From Sarocladium kiliense (taxonomy: Eukaryota; Ascomycota; Sordariomycetes; Hypocreales; Sarocladiaceae): a stretch of DNA of 64,000 nucleotides. Made by a program: the position numbers and the translations under genes. Where the stretch lies: positions 250,501 to 314,500 of the forward strand of contig JAUZTG010000014.1 in the NCBI GenBank assembly GCA_030734395.1, written 5' to 3'. A model generated the notes under the pieces. It did not search any database. It had not been told where the DNA came from and worked only from the letters and a program-made list of their open reading frames with translations. This document shows positions 47,458 to 57,404 of this stretch, in pieces; the first letter of the stretch is position 1, and each line of letters starts with the position of its first letter.

Positions 47458-49986
47458 ATGTCTGCGCCACCGACTGGCTCGGGTTCTGATGCGATGCCTC
47501 TGAGGTCTGCCCTCAAAAGCGAAGAGGATGCGGACAAAACGCCTCCTGCCAGCGGCTCCTTGAAGGGTGAGTTGCCGTGATTATGTGTTCCCCGGTAGCT
47601 AAATTTATGTCTCTTCATTCTGTGATGTTTGTGCCCATGGTCCTACCCACGGAGCTGTACACTGAAACGCATCAGCTCGGGTTACTCTTGAATCTGATCC
47701 CTGAGCCGCTGCGGCTGTCTCCTCATCTAGATTTGTTCTCTCAACTAACATCTGCTAGCTGTCCAAATCGCAGACCCTCCTCACGAGTCGCAGGCTGAAG
47801 AAGAGGCCCAACTACGTCAGTTCACTGCCGGCCTCGGCCAACGTCGCCTTAGTGGCAAGTTCTCCAACCCGTACGCCGCGTCTTCGCGGTCCTCGGTCAC
47901 CGAAGGATCTCCGTCTATGCGACCACAAGACGATGGCTCCTCACAGACTTCGCACCATCATCGTCTACGCCATGGGCAGTACTATAGCGAGAAGCTACTG
48001 GCACAGGTCAGCGACTGGCTGAATCACGAGAAGCAGAAGGCAGCGGCGGCGGCAAGCAAACGAAGGCACCATCATCACCGGAAGTCGAAATCACCGCCGT
48101 CAGAAGCTGCTGAGGGCTCAGTGAATCCTGTGCCTAAACCCACCAGGTCGGACTCAATCGACTCTCAGTCTAGCGAGATCTCGTTCGATCGACTTCAGCG
48201 CATTCTCGAGGAGTCCATGGCCTCCATGGGCCTCAGAGACGTCCCGCACTACCCTCCGAAGACAAGCCGCCCGAGACACAAGAAGACTTTGTCCAGGGGT
48301 AGCCTTCATAGGACGGCGTCCTCAGATACCGACTATATTGACGGAGATGTGATCGTACCCAGCTGCGACTCTTGGCTCGACAACTCGAAGACGCTGAGCT
48401 ACACTGGTGGCAGTGTGTCCACCGACGATTTGGCCGGAAACTCGATGAGACAGGAACGCGACCGCGAGGCATGGCTCACCTTCAAGAATGAAATCATTCG
48501 CGCTGCGCACACCCTAAAGCTAAAGGGCTGGCGTAAGGTGCCCCTCGATGCTGGCGACAGTGTTGACGTCGAGAGACTGAGCGGTGCACTGACGAACGCT
48601 GTCTATGTCGTTACGCCTCCTTCTCAGCTGCCTGATTCAGACGTCAAGGTCAAGCCTAAGAAGATTCTCCTCCGTATCTATGGACCGCAAGTCGAGCACC
48701 TCATTGACCGAGACAATGAGTTGCGTGTTCTGCAGCGCTTGGCTCGCAAGAAGATTGGCCCTCGCCTACTGGGAACTTTCAAGAACGGTCGATTCGAGCA
48801 GTTCTTCAACGCCATCACACTTACATCCCCTGACCTGAGAGAGCCTGAGACGTCTCGGCAGATCGCGAAGCGTATGCGTGAGCTGCACGACGGCATCGAG
48901 TTGCTTTATACCGAAAGAGAGGCAGGTCCTGGAGTCTGGAAAAACTGGGACCAGTGGCTTGACAATGTGGAAAGAATCACCACGTTCCTTGATAATCAAT
49001 TCGATGCCAGCGCTGATACAATCCGCCGGAACTCCGTGGTCCACGCGTGGAAGGCGAACGGATACGTATGCGGCGTGCCGTGGCCTCAGTTTAAGGCTAT
49101 GGTCACGAAGTACCGGAAGTATCTGGAGTCGTTTTACAGGGACCAGCGGGACATCAACGACAGGCTGATTTTTGGTCACAACGATGTAGGCCACTCCTTC
49201 GTAATTAGCACAGCGGCTTGGTTCAAGCTAACAAATTCATAGACTCAGTACGGCAACATTCTGCGCCTTCGTCCAGACGACGAGAAGTCGCCTCTCCTTC
49301 AGCCTGCCAACAAGCACAAGCAGCTGATCGTGATCGACTTTGAGTACGCTGGCGCTAACCTTCCAGGCCACGAGTTCGCGAACCACTTCACAGAGTGGGC
49401 ATACAACTACCACGACCAGGCTCGCCCTTGGGCTTGCAACACCGAGCGTTACCCCAGTCCTGACCAGCAACGCCGTTTCCTCAAAGCTTACGTTGAGCAC
49501 CGGCCTCAGCTGTCCCGGGCCGGCTCTACACCTCAACTCACTCCAGCGGACAGCAGCCAACCCAACAGCTGCGCCAACACACCGAGCTTGGGCCCGACAC
49601 CGTCAAGCAGCAGTATCGTCGACTTCATGCTCGACGCACGCGTACCTACAGGAGAGTATACCGCCGCTGAGCGGGCAAGAGAAGAGGCACGCGATCAAAG
49701 GGTCCGCGAGCTCATGGAGGAAACGAAGCTGTGGCGTCCCGCGAACAGCGCTCAGTGGGTTGCGTGGGGAATTGTTCAAGCCAAGGTGCCCGGTTTAGAT
49801 GCTGGGGACGGTGAGAATGCGGGTCATGAGGCAGAGGAGGATATGGAGGCGGACGAGTTTGACTACCTTAGCTATGCACAGGACAGAGCCATGTTCTTCT
49901 GGGGAGATTGTGTGAGATTGGGCTTGGTCAAGGCGGAGGAGCTTCCGGAGACGCTGAGGGTGAACCTGAAGATTGTTGAGCATTGA
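47458..49986 (+). CDS. Choline/ethanolamine kinase
   Basis: Three exons: 47458-47566, 47759-49185, 49243-49986. The introns are 192 and 57 nt, and the protein is 759 residues. The first intron uses donor GTGAGT, branch ACTAAC and acceptor GCTAG, and yields SLKAVQIADPPHES. The N-terminal 230 residues are Ser/His/Arg-rich (KRRHHHHRKSKS) and probably disordered. The kinase domain starts with LSGALTNAVYVV and ILLRIYG, then LARKKIGPRLLGTF. The last splice builds the Brenner motif FGHNDTQYGNILRL, and the choline-kinase motif IVIDFEYAGANLPGHEFANHF follows. The enzyme phosphorylates choline and/or ethanolamine with ATP, the first step of the Kennedy pathway. A Ser/Pro/Thr insert lies at about residues 590-620. 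A choline versus ethanolamine preference cannot be read from the sequence. Confidence 0.93.
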
Positions 49987-50141
49987 GATGGCAGTTGACG
50001 CATACTTACTTAGGGCATCCTGAAGAAACCATCAATATGAATCATGGAACACAAGACGATATGTATGTGCCACGATGCTCGTCTACATAGCTCAATCATA
50101 ACTTCATTGCGTTTCTACTTTCTATATGACCGACATCTTAT

Positions 50142-52174
50142 CTAAGCATCCAGCTTCAGACGATCAAGCATATCATCAATCTTGCCCAGCAAGATCTGAT
50201 AGTTCAATGCATCAGACTCAAACTCATCCTCCGCCTTCTCACCATCCAACGTCACCACCGCACCCTCTTTTTCATCCACCTCGCCCGCAGGCTGCGCGTC
50301 CTCGGCCACAGCCTTCTGCACCTCCTCTTCCTCCACCGCAGCAGCAGCCGCGTCCGCCAATGCGGCTGCGGCCTCGGCATTGATCTCACCCTCCTCATCC
50401 ATCATATCTTCTAATCCTGCATCTTCGAAGCGGAGACGGAAGCGTTCGGAGAGGTAGTATCGGATATCGTCGAGGAGCTCAATCGTATCTGTCTCCTGAC
50501 GCTCAGTCAGACGCTCGGCACTTTCGCGGATGAGGTCCTGGAATTCTGGCTCGTCGATATAGTCCTCGAGACGGTACGCTAGGTACCGCGCTGCGAACTC
50601 CTCCAACCGCTGGACGCGAAGATCCCATGCAGCGTGTATCACGTCGTAGATATTGATCGGCTCGACTTCCTCCACTATGCCATTCTCTTCCTCGCCGTGA
50701 TGAGTTCGGTCCACAAGAGCATTGGAGGTACCGCTGCCGAGTGTGCTGATTGCCTGCGCAGCTTTGCTCTTCAGCGTATCTAGGAAGAGCATGTCTGCAG
50801 CATAAAGCAGATCGAGGGCATGTTCGAGGGGGCACGCGACAGTCTCGGTGTAGAGGAAGCTGAGGATGAGCTCGAGAATGGGTGGGGAGCAGTCGACGGT
50901 GATGACGCGGAGGTTCGTATTGTGCTGGGCTTCAACGAAGTCGCCAGAAAACATGCGGTCGAAGTATTCGCTCCGAATGAGCATGGCTTTGTGAACGGGG
51001 TATAGAACCGCCTTGCGTGGTCTTGATGGTGCCAGATGCTCAGACGCGGCTGCTGGGCCTATTGGTATGGCAGAGCCGTTGACAGCCTCCTCTTTCGGGC
51101 TCTCCTGAACAACATGCTCCTCCTCCTCCTCAGGCTCGTCAGCTCGCAGGAGCACATCCGCGAAGATAGAGTTGTCGTGCTTCCACTTGACATCCCCCAC
51201 ACGATCTACATCAACAACCATCTTGTGCTCCAAGATCTTATGCTTGAAGAAGCTTTCGACCTGCTTAAGGGCCCTCTCGACTTCATCCTGATATCGCTGC
51301 CTGGCAAGTCTCCTGTCGCCACCCGCCATGATTGCTTCCCAGAGGTGTTCGACTTCCAAGTCTTTGCTGATCTTATCCAGCCCCTTGGCGACCTCCTCCT
51401 CCGAGATGCGACTCCCCTGAGGGACGAGCTCCTTTGGTACATCACCCAGGTAAATGTAGCGCAGGACGATCTGCAATGCCTCGACGGGTATTGCTGATGA
51501 GAGTTTCCAAGTAGTCGTTTCAGGCTGTGCCTCAAGTTTCTTTCTGAAGTACGGCGTTCTTGACGAGAGGAGGAACTTGTGAAGGTCGAAGGTGCGAGTA
51601 CCAGCATGCAGCGTGATGTCTGCTGTGGCCGGCTGAGAGCGGTTGAGAAGGGTGGAGATATGGGACGACCAGTAGACGTAAGGGTCCGAACTCTTAGAGA
51701 AATCGTACTGAAGAAGGAGGTTTCGTATCCTGTCATTGAGAGCGTTATAGATGCAGCGTTCTCCCTGGAATGTGTTTCTCTCGGCCAATGCACCTAGGGT
51801 CATTGTCAGCATGTCCATGACAACGATGACGCGAAGCACGTACCGGACTCTAACAATAGTTGTACAAGCTCATAATGCCCACAAAGACTCGCCTGACTTG
51901 TCAGCTCTTGCATCATATGTTGGTAACAAGCAGAGGGGACTCCATTACTTACAATAATGAGTGGTGTGTAGTCGAACTTATCCTTGCCGTTGATGTTCAC
52001 GCCTTGGCTGATAAGTTCCTGGCACTTCCTTAAGTCGCCGTGTCTACAGGCAAGGAGAAACTCGTTGAACTCATCACTCGTGTCCAGCGGGTTCTCATCT
52101 CTCAGAACGCCACTCTTGATCATGAGATTTTCTTGGGCCAGGGCACCCTCGAGTTCGAACTTCTTGAGAACCAT
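50142..52174 (-). CDS. Ankyrin-repeat protein with two BTB/POZ domains (ABTB-like)
   Basis: Three exons: 52174-51953, 51892-51844, 51793-50142. The introns are 60 and 50 nt, and the protein is 640 residues. The first splice gives YTPLIIASLCGHYELVQLLLESGA, a textbook ankyrin repeat, after an earlier unit (EFLLACRHGDLRKCQELISQG). The 60-nt intron is in frame and stop-free. BTB1 begins near residue 149 (ADITLHAGTRTFDLHKFLLSSRTPYF). BTB2 spans about 320-440 (FADVLLRA, then LYPVHKAMLIRSEYFDRMF, then ILSFLYTETV). An acidic, Ala/Glu-rich C-terminus ends in IDDMLDRLKLDA. The architecture matches ABTB1-type proteins and their fungal homologues, thought to act as cullin-3 adaptors. The first ATG of the longer frame (52225) is less likely. 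It is convergent with choline kinase, 155 bp apart. Confidence 0.88.
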
Positions 52175-52945
52175 GATGCTGACCAAGCAGAAGAGCAGGC
52201 CAGACTCCGAATAAGGATGATGCACGCTGGTAATACAAGTATGATACTACTGAGGGACCAGGGCCGGGTTCGGAGGAAGCATAGCCCATAACCAGAAAAT
52301 ATCATCCGCAAGAGAACCGTCAAGACACCTCCCCGGGTTTTGTCATCGGGCCAATGATATTGGGCCCGCCAATCGCTTGTGGTTCCATCATCATCGACCA
52401 GCACCAGCCACAGCGACGCCTGCCGCCACACTCGAGTCGACCCCACCATCAAACGTCACAGTGGCGGCCGCTTATCGATTAGCCAACGTTCGGAACAACT
52501 ACGGCGGACCGTCACCGTTGCCATGGCAGCGCTCCACTTTGTTTACTTTGCCTAGCTCGGCCTACAACGTCCCGCCACGAGCTCTATCAGCCACCGAATG
52601 CCTCTACTGACCGGGGTCCTTTGTCCCAAGGCACTGCATTGACTCTTGTCGACTATTTTGACAACCAGCCGCCGGCGGGTCAACGGGTACCAGACTTATA
52701 TGTTTTTAAACACCTTCCCTTAGGCACACCTTCCTTCCATCTCGGCATCGACAAACGCGACACCACGACGCATCATCTACTAACCCAGCAGCAGCATCGA
52801 CGACTACGATCTCCACGCCGAGCATTGCAACGGTTGATTTCCGGTCTTTTCCTGTTTCTCATTTTTGTTGCACGGAGCTCTCGTGGTTCATGTGCTTGCG
52901 CATGGGTTCAACATCTGCATCTGCATCGCTTCTCACACAGACTTC
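52175..52945. promoter_or_regulatory. Bidirectional promoter of the ankyrin-BTB and NIMA genes, with CCAAT cluster
   Basis: 771 bp between divergent start codons. Three CCAAT boxes lie in 23 bp: forward at 52351-52355, inverted (ATTGG) at 52359-52363, forward at 52369-52373. The first two form a near-palindrome around GAT. CCAAT boxes are bound by the HAP/CBC complex in fungi. The plus side ends in a C/T- and CAG-containing leader before 52946. Confidence 0.55.
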
Positions 52946-55278
52946 ATGATGTCGTCAGAAGACAAGTACGACACGCTGGAGAAGATCGGTACGGCACCCA
53001 CTGCATCGTAGGAACCCTATCGTGAAGCGCACATCCCACTGACAACCGTCTCATGCAGGCCATGGCTCCTTCGGTGTGATCCGTAAGGTGCGGCGGAAGG
53101 CAGACGGCTTCATCATGTGCCGCAAGGAGATCTCCTACCTGCGCATGTCCCAGAAGGAGCGTGAACAGCTCCACGCCGAGTTCCAGATTCTCTCGACCCT
53201 TCGCCATCCCAACATTGTCGCCTACTACCACCGTGAACACTTGAAGATCTCCCAGGATCTGCACCTCTACATGGAGTACTGTGGTAACGGTGACCTCGGC
53301 AGGGTGATCAAGGACCTGGCGCTGAAGGGCCAGCGGGCACAAGAGAGCTTCGTCTGGAGTATATTCAGCCAGCTGGTTCTGGCGCTGTTCCGGTGTCACT
53401 ATGGTGTTGATCCGCCGGATGTTGGGAGCAACGTACTAGGCTTGACACAAGGGACCGTTGCCGGGACACCCAAGGTGCCGGCGGGCACAATGACGATTCT
53501 GCATCGTGACCTGAAGCCTGAGAATGGTAAGACAGCCTGGGTTGACCCTCGCGCCTCGATCAATATTAACGTTTACAGTCTTCCTTGGTGAGGACAACTC
53601 TGTCAAGCTCGGTGATTTCGGTCTGTCCAAGATGATCAAATCCCACGACTTCGCATCGACCTACGTTGGAACACCTTTCTACATGTCACCAGAGATCTGC
53701 GCGGCCGAGAAGTACACACTCAAATCAGACATCTGGTCACTAGGCTGCATCATCTACGAGCTCTGCGCTCGTGAGCCGCCATTCAACGCCAAAACACACT
53801 ACCAACTCGTTCAGAAGATCAAGGAGGGCAAGGTGGCGCCTCTCCCAGATGTTTACTCGGCCGAGCTGAATCAGGTTATCAAAGACTGTCTGAAGGTCAA
53901 CCCCGATCGCCGGCCGGATACGACACAGCTTCTGAATCTGCCAGTGGTCAGGCTTATGCGCAAGGAGAAGGAGGTTGTCGATTTAAACAAGTCTATTCGG
54001 GCACGGGAGGAGTCCCTGCGCAAGAAGGAGAAGGAGCTGAGCGAGGCGCTGGCAAATGTCAATCGTGACAAGGAGGCCATGCGCCACGAGATCGACTCGC
54101 AGCTTCGTCGCGAATGGGAGGTCAAGGCAAGGCTCGAAATTGATCGCCTGACTAACGCCGAGATCGAGCATCTGCAGAAGCGCTTCGAAGAGGAGGTTCA
54201 GGCTCGAGTTCAAGCCGAGCTTCAGAAGAAGACCGTCACCTTCAAGATCGAAGAGGAGCGAGCCACGACTCCTCAAGATGACTTCTCCTCATCCTCCAAG
54301 TCGGATTATCCACAGTCGTCTATCGGGGCAAGCGGCGATGAGTTCCCGTCAACAACCGACATCACTGAGTACTCTACGCTCGACAGCCCCGACACATCCC
54401 GGGAGCTGAAGAAGCCCAACACAAGAACACCATTCGGTCGCGCTCAGACCATGTACGCTGGCCAAGCTGGTACGCCAATGGATATCGAGATGATGTCCCC
54501 AAGTCCGGCAGCCATTGCTTCCCTGTCTCTATCCCCACGCCGCGGTGGAGGCACGAAGGCTCCCTCGGCAAACACTGGCAACATCTTCGCGGCAGCGAAT
54601 GCCCGGGATCAAGATGCACGCTGGGATCTTCCACGCGACATCGGACTCATCGACTCCGATGATGAAGACATCTGCCCATCCCCTACGCGTAATATCAAGT
54701 CTTCCCGAAACCCCTTCACCTCGAAGACTCGTCCGGTCCTCACGTCGCAGAAGTCCTGTCCACTTAACCGCCTTAAGACTAAGAACTCGAGTGGCGGCCT
54801 CATCTCCAAGCAGACAGGGCAGACTGCGACACCAGCCGGTGCACCATCCTCAACATCCCCCAGCCGCCGCATCAGCAAGATCCCATCCGCAGCAGCCCTC
54901 CAGGGCGACGGCTCCGGCCTCAGCAGCAGTCCTATCCTTGGTCGCAAGCCGTCCGTCAAGAACGTGGCAGCGGGCAGCGATTCTGACTCTTCGTCCGTGC
55001 TTGGCAAGGTTGCTGCAAAGAACAACCTCAAGGGCCGTACGCTCGTCGAGCTGCAGCAGGCACGTGCTGGTGGACGGCCGCTCAGCGCGGTAATCGGCGC
55101 TCCAGCATCTGGTGCTGGCGAGAACAACGGAAGTCCGAAGAGGGCGTTTAGGGATCGCATCGCGGGCGAGAGGAGGCTCAGCGTCGAGTCGGTGGCGGTT
55201 TGGGACCCGGAGAAGGATGAAATGCCGAGTCCATTCCTGCAGAGAGGAAGGAGGGCGATCATCAAGTCGGATTCATGA
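52946..55278 (+). CDS. nimA: NIMA-related serine/threonine kinase (NimA/KIN3/Fin1 type)
   Basis: Three exons: 52946-52988, 53059-53526, 53579-55278. The introns are 70 and 52 nt, and the protein is 736 residues. Splicing restores the glycine loop IGHGSFGVIRKV and joins HRDLKPEN to VFLGEDNSVKLGDFGLSK. Other landmarks are MCRKEISY (ATP-binding Lys), MEYCGNGDLGRVI, VGTPFYMSPE and SDIWSLGCIIYEL. Before HRD there is an insert of about 35 residues (from CHYGVDPPDVG to AGTMTI) that is characteristic of filamentous fungal NIMA kinases. Residues 325-430 form a Glu/Arg/Lys-rich coiled coil, as in other NEKs, followed by a Ser/Pro-rich regulatory tail. NIMA promotes mitotic entry and acts at the nucleus and spindle poles. 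The second ATG (52949) is equally possible as start. Confidence 0.94.
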
Positions 55279-56873
55279 CCGACCCGCGACTTCTTCCGAG
55301 CTGACGTCTAATATCAGCCAGGGGTGAACCAGGATATGCCCCATATCACCCATCTTTTGATCTGCGAGAGTCCAAACACGACTGTCTCCTGTTCATTTCC
55401 TTTGTCAAACCAGCATGATCATTCTCTTTGGAGAACACGACGCTTCAGAATCACGCGTCCTTCCATTTCTTTAATTCCCTTTTCTGTCATATGCACGAAG
55501 AGCCATGTTGGATAGAGGTCAGGATTTTGGAGGAAGAGGAGGACCAGGGGATGAAGAGAGGCCGAAGGCTGGGGAATACGATGTCTGGATCATGGCCGTT
55601 GCACATCTCTTCTTGTGTTTTGCTTGTAGGAGTGCAGGAGTTGGAAGGTGTTCAAGGAAGGGAACTTTACCGTGTTTTATTCTTGTTTATTATCTTGTCT
55701 TGAGTTGCTCAAGAAATACATCGTGAAGAACGTTGAACTGGTATGACCTTGTCACATGCATGGACAAATGCACAAGGCCCGCACCACTACGATGCAGCCT
55801 GCATTCAAGTCTCGCCCATCAGATCGCCCATAGGACTGGTTCTTCTCAAGCCCAGTCTTATCAACTAGCACCTCTGTCAACATCGGGCGGTGCTGATGGT
55901 GTCTTGCAGCAGATGTGCAAATTCGGTGTAGACCGGGTTGTCTATTCGTCCAAGCCAGGCGCCGGACGCAACCCACCCAAAGCTGCCCAACATGCCGCAA
56001 ACATTCCACGTCTCGGTCCCATGCGGCTCTTGTCCTGGAAGTAGGTCCCTGAGCCGCTCAGTTCCCCTCTTTCTCCCCCTCTCCCCAGCCACCCACTTGG
56101 ATCCGTGCGATCCTACTCCTCCCGGACCTGATCATGATGAGGCCACCTGCAGGGAACGTCCCCGCGACGAGCTGGTAAGGGAAGTGAGACATTTCTCATC
56201 GGTTAACTTGACGAGACAGGAATGTAGAGACGTAAGCAGGGGTATTGTTATTTCGGTGATAGAGCAGAACAGGTCCAAGTAGAGCCTCGTCTCCAACGAC
56301 TTCCATTCATTGATGCCGCGCAGAGCTCCCGGCAGGAAAAGGCTGGATGAAGGCTGCATCGGAAGAAGTAAAGAATGTAAACAAGTAAAGGAAGATAAGA
56401 CAAGAAAGTCGAGGCCCAACGCCCTAAGTAGAGCAAAAAAAAGAACAGACAAAGGTCATCATGTCCGCTGAGTAAGAAGAAAACATAAATCCCGAACGAG
56501 CCGTGAGGCAAAATCCCATCTTCCATCAGCCGCGAGGCCACAATATTCGTCTTTTTCATGACAGCAATCCCAACCATACACTTGTTCCCCGCATTGGTGC
56601 GTAGACATATCCGCACATGTCTCAGAAATGTCTCTCACTCCTCTCCAGACGATAGGTCTCAAGGAAAGCTAAGCCCAGCCTGCGCGGCCCTTGACATCCT
56701 TCTTCAATTCATGCCGGACCATTTGCTGCGAATGTCGCGCAATGGTCGGCGTTGCTTTTCGCTCGATCAGAGCTGGTCTCGCGACCTTTCATTCTTGAAT
56801 AGGGCTCACACATTTTCCGTGTACCCCTTTGAGTATTCGCTGATGTTTCGTTCTTCTGGTTGCCGGTGGCCAC
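55279..56873. other. Convergent intergenic region
   Basis: 1.6 kb between the 3' ends of the NIMA gene and the CNL1-like gene. No protein-like frame and no repeats are seen. It is probably mostly untranslated regions and spacer. Confidence 0.45.
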
Positions 56874-57404
56874 TCAGTGTCTGTGGCGATGGGATGATGA
56901 GCCATGCCGATGTGAATGTCCGTGTTTTGACGAGTGATGCGATGATCCGTGACGATGTCTGCTTGACGAGCTGCTGCTCTCAATCTCCCTCTCCAGATCC
57001 TCAACCCTGGATCTGTATCCCTTCACGATCTCCTTGATATGTGCGATGCGGTCGAAGTCCATCTCCAGCTCGTCAAGCTGTCGCAGAATCCCATGGTACC
57101 TTGCAATCTCAGCATCCGCGCCGTCGATGATGTTCCCAGCGTGATCATACTGCAGCTGTGTGAACATCTGTGCTTGCTCGCTTAGATACCGAATGTTCTG
57201 CTCGATGCTGGCCATCAGGCGGTCGAAGTAGCGACCCAGCGAGGATAGAGAGGAGCTGTCGAGGAGAAGCAGGCCCTGGCTGCTAGCTCGGCTGGCAGCG
57301 CGTGAGCTGCTAGAGTTGGCACCGAGGGCGGCCTGGCCCTGGCGCAGGATCTGTATCTCCTCAGCGGTGAGCCCAAGCTGCGTGTCCGGCACGGCTTCAG
57401 GCAT
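56874..57404 (-). CDS. CNL1-like BLOC-1 complex subunit (BLOC1S4/cappuccino family), His/Ser-rich tail
   Basis: Intronless, 176 residues. The N-terminus contains LGLTAEEIQILRQGQAAL and a Ser-rich linker. The core is helical: YFDRLMASIEQNIRYLSEQAQ, then NIIDGADAEIARYHGILRQ, then LDELEMDFDRIAHIKEIV, then YRSRVEDLEREI. The order and spacing of these helices resemble fungal CNL1 proteins, subunits of the BLOC-1 complex on endosomes; I judge this from pattern memory, not from an alignment. The last 35 residues are almost only Ser, His, Arg and Gly, an unusual tail that could bind metal or be simple low complexity. A 265-codon frame overlaps on the same strand in another phase and is a shadow with leader sequence. 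Confidence 0.65.
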   Translation of the reverse strand: MPEAVPDTQLGLTAEEIQILRQGQAALGANSSSSRAASRASSQGLLLLDSSSLSSLGRYFDRLMASIEQNIRYLSEQAQMFTQLQYDHAGNIIDGADAEIARYHGILRQLDELEMDFDRIAHIKEIVKGYRSRVEDLEREIESSSSSSRHRHGSSHHSSKHGHSHRHGSSSHRHRH

